The notes: generated by a model not told the origin, from the letters alone. A DNA stretch of 64,000 nucleotides from CALBGR01 sp964499935 (GCA_964499935.1 CAZCMS010000001.1:821287-885286), one strand, 5' to 3'. Numbered from the stretch's first letter, positions 1 to 9,901 are shown. Program-made: numbers and translations.

Positions 1-1610
1 ACGTTATCAAGTCGCAAAAGAGGATTATGGAATGCACCTTCTTCACGAACCTCACCAAGTACTTCTAGAATAGCGCCTCGCACATCATTCAAGGCAGTAG
101 GGGTATCGGATAACACCAAGGTAGAAAATCCGTCATTAAATGAACGTGCAACTACCGAGCTAATGAAATGACTTTTTCCTGTCCCTGGACCCCCGTCGAC
201 GACTATCATGTCGCAATCAGGCTTATTCAGTGCAAGATGCGCCTTTCTTTGTTCATCATTTAGTGGCAATAAATTACCTGACATCAGTTTTTCGGTCGTA
301 GACTTAGACTCCCATTCTTCAGAAATTTCCTGTACATACTGCACAGGGGTGTGGGAAATAAATTTCTGCACGAACTCAGCAAGATACTGCCCAGGCTTTG
401 CACCCGTAAGAATTTGCGCGTAGTCATTGATGATAGATTCTCTCGATGCATCAGATAATATAATCCTGAGCTTATTAGACAGCGACACGCTCCCATTAGT
501 TATTTTCTGAGCCGACGGGGTGCTCAGCTGCATAGAACCTTCTAGCTTTAATTCTTTTGTTAGCATATCTACAATATTCTGTAGCTGACCAATAACATCT
601 TTGCGCTTCCGCTTGTCGATAAATAGTATTTTTTCGATAGAGCCATCAAAGGCAACCTCAGACCCAAGCATGTCGCCATAACGCTGCATCACATATTGAA
701 TTGCCTGAGTGTTCACAAAGACACGATCTTCAAAGGTCAACGCAACTGAAGGGTAGTTATGTACTGATTCTACAGGTGCATAAAATAAGGGGAAGTTGTG
801 GCCTTGAATGCTAATATCGCCAAATAAGACATATACCTGGGTGTCCATATTTTTAATGACCTGATGACGATGTATACGGTATATGTCTTGGTACGCGTCA
901 CTTGAGGTATACTCATATAAAAATTCCCTTAAGGAACGCTTCAAGGCATCAACGGAAAACACTTCATCAAGCGCCACACGAAGCGCCTCTACTGATTGAC
1001 CGTCCGAGTAATATCGTGTCGCCAAGACACGGAAGTCATTCCAGAAAACATTTTTTAAAGCCTGTACGGCAGCTCCCTGAAGGTGGTAGCTAGAAGCTGA
1101 TACATCCGAAAGATCAGTTCGAGCCTCTCGAAGCATAGGTACTATAACGCCAATTGTAACCATACGTTCAAAAAATCCTTCAATTTTTTGAATATAAATA
1201 TTTTCATCAGCACCACAATCAAATTTTGCACCTTCGGCTGCTTGTGCGAATGAACGAGTAAATTCCTGAGCCTGCGTCTCTTCGAGGGCTTCGGTTGATC
1301 GAGCAAGCACATCTGTTTCTCTATCATCCGTATGAGTAACGTATTTGTTCTGACTAACTACAAACGTTTCCTGAGCAAAACCTGATGCAACATTTTTATA
1401 TAAATTCTTATAAAGCTGAGGGTATTTATCCAAAGGCATAGATTGAGCAATATCGAACAACCTTTGTTCGTTTAAACGCCATATTGGCAACAAATCTTTC
1501 TGTAGGCCAGTCTCTAAAAACACCCTGAAATATTGTGCAATATCCCTAGTAAATTCTGTAGCAATTATAGGCTTGCCAGATGTAGTGACAGTTTTCTCTT
1601 CCATACTCAT
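1..1610 (-). CDS. SF1-type DNA/RNA helicase-like protein (3' partial)
   Basis: An open frame of about 536 codons begins at ATG 1610 (alternative ATG 1604) and runs off the left edge. The first ~445 residues match nothing I recognise. They are followed by a Q-motif-like stretch (LNDEQRKAHLALN) and a Walker A, GGPGTGKS, near residue 470, the layout of DNA2/NAM7-type superfamily 1 helicases with a long N-terminal extension. Later motifs (Walker B, Q-R-x-R) lie outside the window. Role in DNA repair or RNA metabolism is inferred from the family only. No SD is obvious. The gene stands alone and points away from the membrane-protein genes on its right. Confidence 0.7.
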   Translation of the reverse strand, partial: MSMEEKTVTTSGKPIIATEFTRDIAQYFRVFLETGLQKDLLPIWRLNEQRLFDIAQSMPLDKYPQLYKNLYKNVASGFAQETFVVSQNKYVTHTDDRETDVLARSTEALEETQAQEFTRSFAQAAEGAKFDCGADENIYIQKIEGFFERMVTIGVIVPMLREARTDLSDVSASSYHLQGAAVQALKNVFWNDFRVLATRYYSDGQSVEALRVALDEVFSVDALKRSLREFLYEYTSSDAYQDIYRIHRHQVIKNMDTQVYVLFGDISIQGHNFPLFYAPVESVHNYPSVALTFEDRVFVNTQAIQYVMQRYGDMLGSEVAFDGSIEKILFIDKRKRKDVIGQLQNIVDMLTKELKLEGSMQLSTPSAQKITNGSVSLSNKLRIILSDASRESIINDYAQILTGAKPGQYLAEFVQKFISHTPVQYVQEISEEWESKSTTEKLMSGNLLPLNDEQRKAHLALNKPDCDMIVVDGGPGTGKSHFISSVVARSFNDGFSTLVLSDTPTALNDVRGAILEVLGEVREEGAFHNPLLRLDN

Positions 1611-1762
1611 ACCCAAACTTATACATACTATAACAGTTCCTGTAAGTTTAGGCATAGCATTTTTATGTATTTACTATCAAACACCCTTGAACTACAAAAA
1701 TAGCTTTCTGTATGCAAATTTGATCATCGTGCTACAATAATGCAAAAGAGGAGTCTGCGCGT

Positions 1763-2122
1763 ATGAGAGATGCCAGTTCTGCAGCAAGCCTAGCAAGAAT
1801 TATCGCAGGCATATTGTTGGTAGCCCTAGGCATCTGCCTCATTACTGCGTTCTTCCAGCTTCCGACACCTCCACTCTGGGTATCTGCCATCTTGATGATT
1901 GTTGGCCTAACTATACTGTATCCTTCAGCCCCAATCATGCAGCAACTAAGCGGTATAGGATTTTTTGGAACTGGTGTATTCGCTACTTTAAGAACCCTTG
2001 ATATTATCACTGACACCTGGATACAGTACGGCTTGGGGGTATTTTTATTTTTGCTGGGGGTAACAATATTATTTTATCGCGCAATTGGAGGTATGCGCAC
2101 CAAACGTCAAGACCCCCTATAA
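1763..2122 (+). CDS. small four-helix membrane protein
   Basis: 119 residues, almost entirely hydrophobic, with about four predicted membrane segments (roughly 10-30, 38-55, 62-80 and 88-108) and a basic C-terminus (RTKRQDPL). AGAGGAG lies about 8 nt before ATG 1763 and fixes the start. It sits 52 nt upstream of an HdeD/DUF308 gene on the same strand and has the same repeated helix pattern, so it may be a distant member of that group. Function unknown. Confidence 0.75.
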   Translation: MRDASSAASLARIIAGILLVALGICLITAFFQLPTPPLWVSAILMIVGLTILYPSAPIMQQLSGIGFFGTGVFATLRTLDIITDTWIQYGLGVFLFLLGVTILFYRAIGGMRTKRQDPL

Positions 2123-2174
2123 AGCAAAGAAAAACTGCGCAAATATATAACCTTTATAACGAGGAGATGCTGTT

Positions 2175-2723
2175 ATGGTACAAACCGCAAAAAGTTCCAT
2201 TAACAATTTATGGTGGATAGGGATGGCAGAAGGTGTTGTTGCATTATTATTCGGTATTGCAGCCGTATTCTGGCCGGGGCTCACATTACTAATATTAGTG
2301 TATTTATTTAGTGCTTTTGTACTTGCCTGGGGTATTTCAAGCATCGTGCATGGCATTCTATCAATAAGATACCGCAGCACATGGTGGCTAACACTTTTGT
2401 TTGGTATCGTAGCAACAGGCGTGGGCGTGTATCTAGTGCGCCATACTACAGTTTCGTTTAAGACGCTTATTATATTAATCGGCTTTACGCTCATTATTCG
2501 AGGCATCTTTGATCTTGTCAGTGTGGTAATAGAGAAGGCGAACGCAACTACTCGAGTCCTTTGGGGCATTCTCGGACTGGCCGGTATCATCGTAGGAATC
2601 GTCATTTTGAACCAGCCAGTCGCGGGCGGAGTTGCTTTTGTTTGGGTACTGGGGCTGTATGCTCTCGTGGCAGGACCACTTATGATCGCAATGTCTATTG
2701 ATGCTCGTGATGAAATTTTATAA
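2175..2723 (+). CDS. HdeD family (DUF308) membrane protein
   Basis: 182 residues with six membrane helices arranged as three two-helix repeats, typical of HdeD/DUF308 proteins. Recognisable elements are GIAAVFWPGLTLLILVYLFSA near residues 28-48 and the repeated helix pair GIVATGVGVYLV near 75. HdeD of E. coli is tied to acid resistance; the biochemical role of DUF308 proteins is not known. GAGGAG lies 7 nt before the start. It probably forms an operon with the smaller membrane gene upstream, and a clear intrinsic terminator follows 20 nt after the stop. Confidence 0.85.
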   Translation: MVQTAKSSINNLWWIGMAEGVVALLFGIAAVFWPGLTLLILVYLFSAFVLAWGISSIVHGILSIRYRSTWWLTLLFGIVATGVGVYLVRHTTVSFKTLIILIGFTLIIRGIFDLVSVVIEKANATTRVLWGILGLAGIIVGIVILNQPVAGGVAFVWVLGLYALVAGPLMIAMSIDARDEIL

Positions 2724-2744
2724 ATAAAAACATACTTAAAAAGT

Positions 2745-2778
2745 AATGAGCCCCATAACAAAAGGGCTCATTTTAATT
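2745..2778 (+). terminator. intrinsic terminator after the HdeD gene
   Basis: A 9-bp perfect stem (AATGAGCCC / GGGCTCATT) with a 10-nt loop is followed by TTTAATTT. It is placed to end the two-gene membrane operon. Confidence 0.85.
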
Positions 2779-2811
2779 TCATTAGAAAATCTGTGAACAA
2801 TGTAACGTCGG

Positions 2812-2961
2812 CTAGGCTGCTTGATGTTTGACTCTGCGCCATTTTCGAAGACGCACACGCTCGACTTTTTGAGGCGTCCAGTTATTTGCCATATCATCTA
2901 TTTCGAGACTATCGATGTCTCCCACTGACATTGGTCTTTCTAAGACATGTATTCGCTTCAC
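2812..2961 (-). CDS. small basic protein, 49 aa
   Basis: A GTG-initiated frame, MKRIHVLERPMSVGDIDSLE..., ends in a strongly basic tail (VERVRLRKWRRVKHQAA). Support is a very strong SD, AGGAGGAGGG, ending 2 nt before GTG 2961, and a composition that looks protein-like. I do not recognise the family. The mixed acidic middle and Arg/Lys-rich end would suit nucleic-acid or ribosome binding, but that is a guess. It lies alone between the HdeD terminator and the divergent glycosyltransferase gene. Confidence 0.55.
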   Translation of the reverse strand: MKRIHVLERPMSVGDIDSLEIDDMANNWTPQKVERVRLRKWRRVKHQAA

Positions 2962-3087
2962 GAAACCCTCCTCCTAAGCACTGTTAAGCTTGTGCTTGTA
3001 ACGTAGAATATACGAAATGTAAAAGTGTTTCTGCAAAATATTTCACACCCGTAGTTGCCGTGATACACGTTTTTACTATATATCGGG

Positions 3088-3093
3088 TATACT
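3088..3093 (+). promoter_or_regulatory. -10 box giving a leaderless transcript
   Basis: TATACT ends 9 nt before ATG 3103, so transcription should begin at or just before the start codon. No SD is present. This is one clear example of a pattern repeated across the window. Confidence 0.6.
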
Positions 3094-3102
3094 AGTAGCT
3101 AT

Positions 3103-4044
3103 ATGAAGGTTGTTGTACAGATACCGTGTCTCAATGAAGAGAAAACTTTGCCATTGGTACTCGAAACTATTCCAAAGAAAATTCCTGGCATAGATGAAAT
3201 AATTATTCTCGTCATAGACGATGGTAGCACCGATCAAACTCTGGCTGTTGCTCAAAAACATGGCGTGAAACATTTTGTGAAACACGTAGGAAATAAGGGT
3301 CTCGCTCGATCATTCCATGATGGCATGCTGTATGCGCTGGAAATTGGGGCAGATATTTTAGTTAATACAGATGGAGACAACCAGTATCCGCAGGAAAAGA
3401 TTGGTGATCTTATTAAACCAATTCTTGAAGGAGAGGCAGATATGGTCATTGCCGATCGACAAGTGCAAAAAATTGCCCATTTTTCCAAGAGTAAAAAATT
3501 CTTCCAGCGCCTTGGTACCAAGGTACTCAATGTTGCAGCAGGCACCGATGTACCAGATGCACCAAGCGGGTTTCGTGCATATTCCAGAGAAACCTTACTA
3601 CAGCTTAATATAGTAACCAGGTTCAGTTACGCTATGGAGACACTTATACAGGCAGGGAACAAACGAATACGTATTGCAAGTGTCAAGATTACTACCAACC
3701 CCAAAACACGTGAATCACGACTATTTAACTCATCACTTGAACACATGATCAAATCGGGTGTTGCGATCTCTCGTTCATTTCTTATGTATAAGCCATACAT
3801 GCTTTTTGCACCCCTCAGTGGCATATTGCTTATTATAGGCGCTATTCCATTTGCTCGATTCTTATACTTTGCACTTATGGGCGACACAAGCGGACACTTG
3901 CAGTCATTAATTCTAGGCACAGTATTCTTGATCGCAGCCTTTATCTCAGCTACGCTAGGTGTTATCGCTGATCTTATTCGAATTAATCGTGCGCTCATCG
4001 AAGATCAACTCGAGCAAGACAAACGATTTCGCTATAAAAAATAA
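3103..4044 (+). CDS. family 2 glycosyltransferase, DPM1/GtrB-like
   Basis: 313 residues. The N-terminal GT-A domain (1-225) starts IPCLNEEKTLPLVLE, has VIDDGSTDQT near residue 45 and a DxD-type NTDGDNQYP near 88. Two membrane helices follow (about 235-257 and 268-292). This matches polyprenyl-phosphate sugar transferases that load a lipid carrier on the inner face of the membrane. The sugar cannot be told from sequence. A GT-C-like membrane protein lies convergently next to it and a UPF0104 protein follows, suggesting a surface-polymer locus. The start is set by TATACT 9 nt upstream. Confidence 0.88.
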   Translation: MKVVVQIPCLNEEKTLPLVLETIPKKIPGIDEIIILVIDDGSTDQTLAVAQKHGVKHFVKHVGNKGLARSFHDGMLYALEIGADILVNTDGDNQYPQEKIGDLIKPILEGEADMVIADRQVQKIAHFSKSKKFFQRLGTKVLNVAAGTDVPDAPSGFRAYSRETLLQLNIVTRFSYAMETLIQAGNKRIRIASVKITTNPKTRESRLFNSSLEHMIKSGVAISRSFLMYKPYMLFAPLSGILLIIGAIPFARFLYFALMGDTSGHLQSLILGTVFLIAAFISATLGVIADLIRINRALIEDQLEQDKRFRYKK

Positions 4045-4050
4045 TTCTTA

Positions 4051-5559
4051 TTAATCGCCAATAATGACTGGATGTAGCATTTTCTGTATCCGCATATTCG
4101 CATCTTGCACGAAGCTATTCGGCCAATACCAACGAGCCTCACTTCGAACAATGTACGTAATCGGCCCGCCACCTTGTAGAAACAAGAGCAACACAACAGC
4201 TGCAAACACGCCCTTTAGCTGTGCTTGATTAATATGTGAAAAGAATCGAGAATAGGCGAGCGCCACGATTACACCAAACGCCGGCAATAGCGGGATGAGA
4301 TATCTTCCGTTAATCGCAACGGGTCTTCCTGTGTATACGTATAGCTGATACACCTGTAGCCACAATGCAGCGACATACAACGCTCCAACCACAAGAAACA
4401 AGACAAAAATTGGATACTGCCTTAGGAGCGACCTGCCGTACACCAACGCAAGCACAGCTCCCATAACCGTGACTACGATGGCTACAATAGCTGGAATAGG
4501 CAACGGTTTGCGGGTCGCATATTCATTTGTCGGACCAGCCAATGTAAAGAATAATCGATGCCACATACCCCACGCCCAATGAGTTGCAGTGTATGCGACA
4601 GCATTACGCTCTTCGAGTCCTTCCTTATTTTGTGAATAGCGATAATCCCGACCCCATGGCCCGTACTGACTACATTCTTCGACGCTAATGACGGCTGCGC
4701 AATCGGGCACTGGGTCATGGTAGCGAACAACATTAACAACATATCGCTGACAGAATAACCCAAACCCTACAATAAATAGCGAACCTATAAGAATCTTTAC
4801 AGGAAGCGTTATTTGTCGCATACTCGATACGAACTGAGGGATTATATCTTTATTCTTTTGATAGGCTCGCACAAGCTCATATCCAATATATAAAGCAGCT
4901 CCTGCAGCAATAGGTAAAAACGCATATTTTACGACCGACGAAAAGAGCAGTAGCAATACAAGATATGCAAGCTGGTCACCCGGAATCGTCTGCTTTAATC
5001 GAAGCTGCTCGCGAATGCTCATTGTGTACAAAAATACACCCGCAACTATTACCATCAGAAGATTGTCGTAGTTGATTTGCCCTGCCAATAGTGGCACTAC
5101 TGGAATAAGAACGAACACAGCGATCACAACGTTGATAATCGCAGGCGCAATTTTAGCACGCAAAAATACTTTTCTGTACAGAACAAGACCTACTACGAAT
5201 AAAGCGATATTGATAACCCGCAAGCAAATTATTACTACTGTTTCACTTGGAATAACCGCAGAAAGAATGCGATAAGGAAAACTCATTAGGTAGTGAAACA
5301 GGTACGAAGGATCGGTAGTGATTGAGCCAAATACTGCCGCCTCTGGAGTCTGCACAACAGAAAAAGGATTCCATACTTCTGCGTAAATTCTAATGAGACC
5401 CAAGTGGAAATCTTCGTCAAACGCCATAGGATACAAGCTTGATAGAGCAACCCAGAAAGAGGTCAGTGTAATAAACGCAATAATACTGTAAAAAAACTTA
5501 TTTGATGCAAAAATATTTCCCAAACCTAACAATACCCTCGAGATCCGTGTGTTCATCAT
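4051..5559 (-). CDS. polytopic membrane protein, GT-C glycosyltransferase-like
   Basis: About 502 residues with 11-13 predicted membrane helices. After the first helix comes an acidic loop, MAFDEDFHLGLIRIYAE, resembling the D/E-containing first loop of GT-C sugar or mannosyl transferases and DUF2142 proteins. A long non-membrane stretch with several Cys (PDCAAVISVEECSQYG) probably lies outside the cell. In-frame ATGs occur at 5565, 5559 and 5556; TATACT on this strand ends 8 nt before 5559, which favours that start. It converges on the GT2 gene (6-nt gap), and its promoter region is shared back-to-back with the UPF0104 gene. Confidence 0.7.
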   Translation of the reverse strand: MMNTRISRVLLGLGNIFASNKFFYSIIAFITLTSFWVALSSLYPMAFDEDFHLGLIRIYAEVWNPFSVVQTPEAAVFGSITTDPSYLFHYLMSFPYRILSAVIPSETVVIICLRVINIALFVVGLVLYRKVFLRAKIAPAIINVVIAVFVLIPVVPLLAGQINYDNLLMVIVAGVFLYTMSIREQLRLKQTIPGDQLAYLVLLLLFSSVVKYAFLPIAAGAALYIGYELVRAYQKNKDIIPQFVSSMRQITLPVKILIGSLFIVGFGLFCQRYVVNVVRYHDPVPDCAAVISVEECSQYGPWGRDYRYSQNKEGLEERNAVAYTATHWAWGMWHRLFFTLAGPTNEYATRKPLPIPAIVAIVVTVMGAVLALVYGRSLLRQYPIFVLFLVVGALYVAALWLQVYQLYVYTGRPVAINGRYLIPLLPAFGVIVALAYSRFFSHINQAQLKGVFAAVVLLLFLQGGGPITYIVRSEARWYWPNSFVQDANMRIQKMLHPVIIGD

Positions 5560-5609
5560 TGTCATACAGTATAAAGGAAATGCGCTATATCCGGTATACT
5601 TATACGTAA

Positions 5610-6509
5610 ATGAAGCGAAAAATACGCATTGCACTTGGAGCTTTTATTGTCATTGCAACAGTAGTGGCATTTCTCTGGTACGCAAGCAATAATCCAGAAG
5701 TTCTTGAGCAACTTTCACAAACACCGCTAGCAACTATTTTTATTATTACGCTTTTGTACGGCGGGGTGTTAGGTGCACTTGTTATAGTGCTGTACGGCTC
5801 TCTTATGGCGTATAGAAAATCCATGGCTTTACAAGAAAATTTTCTTCTTAATGCCTATTCGTCGCTTGTAAATTTCTTTGGGCCAGGGCAGAGTGGCCCC
5901 GGATTTCGTGCTGCTTATCTTAAGCTCAAACATAACGTTAAAGTTAAGCAATATATTTTTGTTACACTGGTATACTATGCATTCTATGCTTTCTTTAGTG
6001 GCATACTTATTGCCAGTGCAGCACTCACATGGTGGGCGACTATAGGGATACTTACTGCCATTGTTGCAGTATGCTGGATAGTGTTACGATATTACGCCAG
6101 AAAAAATAAAGACCTCGTTCAGACATCCTATCGTTCCTTTGTAAAGCCATTTGCGGTTATTGGTTTGGCAACATTGCTTCAGGTTATCTTGCTATGGGCT
6201 ATCTATTTTGTTGAATTACGATCTTTTGACGCAAACATTTCTTTATCCCAGGCAGCAATATATACTGGTGCTGCAAATTTTGCCCTTTTTGTATCACTCA
6301 CCCCTGGAGCTATTGGATTTCGTGAAGCATTTCTCGTGTTCTCCCAAAATCTTCATCACATACCAAATGATATTATTGTTACCGCTAATATTCTCGATAG
6401 GGCAGTGTATATCTTATTTCTAGGGATATTATTTTTATTTGTTCTTTTCCTTCACGCCGGCAAAACGCTGCAAGTCCAAAAAGTAAAAAAAATTAGTAAA
6501 GACACTTAA
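5610..6509 (+). CDS. UPF0104 / LPG-synthase transmembrane-domain protein
   Basis: 299 residues and about eight helices. Family marks are NFFGPGQSGPGFRAAYLK near residues 88-105 and SLTPGAIGFREAFLVFSQ near 232-249, equivalent to the T-P-G-G-x-G-x-R-E-A signature of the MprF/AglD membrane domain (PF03706). Members without the cytosolic synthase domain are thought to move or modify lipids or lipid-linked sugars. Context beside glycosyltransferases fits that. TATACT ends 9 nt before ATG 5610 and no SD is seen, so the transcript is probably leaderless. Confidence 0.85.
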   Translation: MKRKIRIALGAFIVIATVVAFLWYASNNPEVLEQLSQTPLATIFIITLLYGGVLGALVIVLYGSLMAYRKSMALQENFLLNAYSSLVNFFGPGQSGPGFRAAYLKLKHNVKVKQYIFVTLVYYAFYAFFSGILIASAALTWWATIGILTAIVAVCWIVLRYYARKNKDLVQTSYRSFVKPFAVIGLATLLQVILLWAIYFVELRSFDANISLSQAAIYTGAANFALFVSLTPGAIGFREAFLVFSQNLHHIPNDIIVTANILDRAVYILFLGILFLFVLFLHAGKTLQVQKVKKISKDT

Positions 6510-6608
6510 GGCAGGCTCAGCTGCAATTACACATCATTGACAGACCGTAACACTCTATGGGAACAATTTAACATTCACAATTCCACGCGACAGAGTATTA
6601 TATAGCTT

Positions 6609-7760
6609 ATGAATGTTATCGATTTCCTTATTGTGTTTCTGATTATACTGACCATTGTACGTGGCATGGATATCGGTCTCGTGAGACAAGCATCGTCATT
6701 ACTCGGCCTTGTTATAGGACTTTTTGTCAGCTCACTCATTGCTTCACTGGTAGACATCGGCCCTGTTGCTAGCCTTGTTATTATTGGCGTAGGGTTATTA
6801 GGCGCAATCGTTGGAAGCGAATACCTAGGAGTGAAACTTAAAAAATCACTCCACGAAAAAAGTCTTAATAAAGTTGACAGATTTTTTGGAGCAGCCCTAG
6901 GAGGTATTATATGTCTTGCATTTGTATGGTTTTGTGCCGGTGTCCTTCCATTCATACCTTCTTCGTCGCTAGGGCAGGCTGTTCGTGATTCTAAAATAAT
7001 ACGCTGGCTCGACGACACACTACCCCCAACCACCTCCATAGTACGGTGGCTAGAGCATTCGTTTGAACAAACAAAAATTCCAGAAATTGTCAATGAACTG
7101 GAGCCTCAGGAACACAACGCCAAAGGTACGATCCCGGATGTTTCACAATTCCAAGACGTTATAAAAGAGAGTCGTAATTCTGTCGTAGAAATCGAGGGCA
7201 GATCATGCGCAGGAATTGGTGTAGGCTCTGGGTTCGTCGTTGCCCCAAATTATATCGTCACCAATGCCCATGTGGTCGCAGGCATGCGATCGCCGTATGC
7301 GCAGGACACCAACGGCCGACACAAAACTGAAATTGTTGCATTTGACTCATCAAATGACCTTGCAATACTAAAAACAGAACGGCTTGAAGGAAAATCTCTT
7401 ACTATAAAAGAAGGCACTGTTTCTGTCGGCGAATCTGGTGTTACGCTTGGGTACCCGGAAGGTCGAGCATTTACTGCCCAGCCTGCTGTAGTAGTTGAGC
7501 GCTTCACGGCACTCGGAAAAGATATCTACGAGCAAAACGATGTAAGACGTGATGTGTATGCGCTTAAGTCTGCGGTCGAGCCAGGAAATTCTGGCGGACC
7601 ACTCATCAACAAGTCAGGGGAGGTTATAGGAGTAGTTTTTGCGCGCTCGACAACTAATACCCAGATTGGGTATGCACTCAGCACACCCCCTGTGCATCGT
7701 CTGCTTGCACAAGCTCAATCCCAACCATCATCTGGAAGTAGTCTTCGCTGCACGCCATAA
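6609..7760 (+). CDS. CvpA-domain membrane-anchored trypsin-like serine protease (MarP-like)
   Basis: 383 residues. The N-terminal CvpA/colicin V production domain (1-115) has four membrane helices. A linker leads to a chymotrypsin-fold protease (about 180-370). The catalytic triad is visible: His221 in TNAHVVAG, Asp250 in SSNDLAIL and Ser328 in EPGNSGGPL. The layout is that of mycobacterial MarP, a periplasmic protease linked to cell-wall hydrolysis and acid survival. Two cysteines in the protease (Cys200 and near the C-terminus) may form a disulfide. TATTAT lies 7 nt before ATG 6609. Confidence 0.88.
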   Translation: MNVIDFLIVFLIILTIVRGMDIGLVRQASSLLGLVIGLFVSSLIASLVDIGPVASLVIIGVGLLGAIVGSEYLGVKLKKSLHEKSLNKVDRFFGAALGGIICLAFVWFCAGVLPFIPSSSLGQAVRDSKIIRWLDDTLPPTTSIVRWLEHSFEQTKIPEIVNELEPQEHNAKGTIPDVSQFQDVIKESRNSVVEIEGRSCAGIGVGSGFVVAPNYIVTNAHVVAGMRSPYAQDTNGRHKTEIVAFDSSNDLAILKTERLEGKSLTIKEGTVSVGESGVTLGYPEGRAFTAQPAVVVERFTALGKDIYEQNDVRRDVYALKSAVEPGNSGGPLINKSGEVIGVVFARSTTNTQIGYALSTPPVHRLLAQAQSQPSSGSSLRCTP

Positions 7761-7772
7761 GCTCAAAAATAG

Positions 7773-9008
7773 CTATTCGTGCCTGAGAGCTTCTATGGGA
7801 TCTTTGCGAGCAGCCTTGATAGCGGGTACGCTACCGAATAACACCCCCACTAATACCGACAACAAGAATACGAGCACCGTAGCCTCCCAGGTAATGACAG
7901 GAAGCAGAGGAGTTGTAACACGCAGTACATACGTAACAACAAATGCTATAGCGATACCTATAGCACCTCCGGTTGCGCTCAGTAATACTGCTTCAATCAT
8001 AAATTGCTCAAGAATCTGACGTTTCGTAGCCCCAATTGCTTTACGAATCCCTATTTCATGCATACGCTCTGTAACTGATACGAGCATAATATTCATAATA
8101 CTAATACCACTCACCAATAAGGCGATTGCAGCAACTCCAGCCACAAACGCGGTCAGCAGCTGCATAATATTATTCACGATACGCAAATTTTCTGCCTGCG
8201 TGATAACACTAAAATCATGACTGCCTCCGTGAGCAGTCTTAAGATTTTTCGTTATATCATTCACGGCGTTGGCTGAAGTATAGTCATCGCTCGCGCGTGC
8301 AATAATCTGATGGATTGCTGGCTCTTGTCCAATTAAATCCTTTGCATTTTGATAGGGAATAATAATTGCCTTATTAAGATCAGCCGTGGTCGAAAACGGA
8401 GTCGGTTGCGATCGTTGCAAAACACCTCGAACAATATATGTTTCGTTCCTAAACTCAAAACTTCTACCTAGAGGAACACCTTCACCAAACAGATCTTCTG
8501 CTGCACCTCTTCCTATAACCGCCGTATTTTGTCCGTATACATCATCTTCGATAAAATCTCCATGTTGCACCTTTAAGTTAAGGAGTGTCCTAAGATCTTG
8601 TGTGGTAGCAATTACGCTTGCATCAGACGAACGTTTGTCGTTAACCGACACAACACCTGGAACAATACCTATCGGCGAAGCTTTATCAACCGACTTAGTT
8701 TGTTTTATAATCTGGTAATCTTTACTGCTCAGTTGACCAGCAGACATATTCTGACCGCTCAAAGTACCAAGTTGCTCGAGCGAATTACTGTCGCTTGATA
8801 ACCCCCCAGATCGTACAGTAATAACATCGGCCCCCAGAGCCTGTATTTGGTTTGCCACTTGTCGCTTTACGCCCTCGCCAATACCAAGAATCATTAATAC
8901 TGGCACTACAGCTACAACAACCCCAAAAATAGTTAAGCCACTCCGCCATCGTGCGCTTTTCAATGACGAAACAGCCATGCGCGTATTGCCACGAATTGCT
9001 ACGCTCAT
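7773..9008 (-). CDS. MacB/FtsX-type ABC transporter permease
   Basis: 411 residues. An N-terminal helix after SLKSARWRSGLTIFGVVV is followed by a MacB-type extracytoplasmic domain (about 45-275), then three helices of the FtsX domain with the motif SVTERMHEIGIRKAIGATKRQI near 312-333 and a conserved end (VPAIKAARKDPIEALRHE). The C-terminus PIEALR is typical of the family. It overlaps the upstream ATPase gene by 4 nt (ATGA), so the two are translationally coupled. A role in export or mechanotransmission across the envelope is inferred; no third component is adjacent. Confidence 0.9.
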   Translation of the reverse strand: MSVAIRGNTRMAVSSLKSARWRSGLTIFGVVVAVVPVLMILGIGEGVKRQVANQIQALGADVITVRSGGLSSDSNSLEQLGTLSGQNMSAGQLSSKDYQIIKQTKSVDKASPIGIVPGVVSVNDKRSSDASVIATTQDLRTLLNLKVQHGDFIEDDVYGQNTAVIGRGAAEDLFGEGVPLGRSFEFRNETYIVRGVLQRSQPTPFSTTADLNKAIIIPYQNAKDLIGQEPAIHQIIARASDDYTSANAVNDITKNLKTAHGGSHDFSVITQAENLRIVNNIMQLLTAFVAGVAAIALLVSGISIMNIMLVSVTERMHEIGIRKAIGATKRQILEQFMIEAVLLSATGGAIGIAIAFVVTYVLRVTTPLLPVITWEATVLVFLLSVLVGVLFGSVPAIKAARKDPIEALRHE

Positions 9009-9901
9009 GATGCCTGCTCCTTTTTAGCCTTGCGCTGTACTCGAGCCTTCCTGGTTTTTTTAGGCTTTGCTTTACTCTGCCTCGAACTAGTGTCTGCTTC
9101 TTTTGAGTCAGCTCCAGGCACCGAATTCATAAGTACAGAAACGCCAGCGAGATCATCTTCCTCGCTTGTCTTAGGAACTCCATACATAACACGTTTTGCA
9201 AGAGGGGCAACTTCGCCGAGTTTGGTAATTTCATCGTGGATAATACTACCATCATGCATATATACAACCCTTGTTGCATATCTGGTGAGCTCTGGGTTGT
9301 GAGTTACCATAAGAACCGTGTTGCCAGATTTATGAATCTCAGATAGAAGCTCCATAACTAAACGGCTGCTCGCGCTATCAAGATTACCTGTGGGTTCGTC
9401 AGCAATAATAATCTTTGGACTATTTACCAATGCTCGAGCAATTGCCACGCATTGAGCCTGCCCACCGCTAAGCTGACTTGGCAAAAAGAATTCACGGTTT
9501 TTAAGCCCTACACGTTCTAATATTTCACTTGCGAGCTTTATGCGTCGACGAGTACTTACGCCTTTATATTCAAGTGGCAGGGCAACATTTTCAAGCACTG
9601 TTAGGCGAGGCAATAGGTTGAACGACTGGAAGATAAAACCAATTTCATCCCGTCGAATTTTTGCTCGGCGCATTGTACGCAGCTTTGCAACTGAACGACT
9701 ATTAAACATATACTTGCCATGGGTTGGCTGATCGAGCATTCCGATAATATTCATGAGCGTAGACTTTCCACAGCCACTTGGTCCCATGACACCCACAAAC
9801 TCGCCCTCATTAATGGTGAGGTCAACTTCGTCAAGCGCGAGCGTCATCGCATCGCCTAGACCATACAGCTTACTAACTTCTTGTAATTCTATAACTGCCA
9901 T
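9005..9901 (-). CDS. MacB/LolD-type ABC transporter ATP-binding protein
   Basis: 298 residues. Walker A is GPSGCGKST near residue 40, the signature is LSGGQAQCVAIARALV near 143 (with Q-A-Q-C instead of the commoner Q-Q-Q-R), and Walker B is IIIADEPTGNLD near 165. A 65-residue Lys/Arg-rich tail after residue 235 (SKAKPKKTRKARVQRKAKKE) is extra to the family. Partner of the MacB-like permease downstream. TACACT ends 7 nt before ATG 9901 on this strand, so the operon message is probably leaderless. Confidence 0.9.
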   Translation of the reverse strand: MAVIELQEVSKLYGLGDAMTLALDEVDLTINEGEFVGVMGPSGCGKSTLMNIIGMLDQPTHGKYMFNSRSVAKLRTMRRAKIRRDEIGFIFQSFNLLPRLTVLENVALPLEYKGVSTRRRIKLASEILERVGLKNREFFLPSQLSGGQAQCVAIARALVNSPKIIIADEPTGNLDSASSRLVMELLSEIHKSGNTVLMVTHNPELTRYATRVVYMHDGSIIHDEITKLGEVAPLAKRVMYGVPKTSEEDDLAGVSVLMNSVPGADSKEADTSSRQSKAKPKKTRKARVQRKAKKEQAS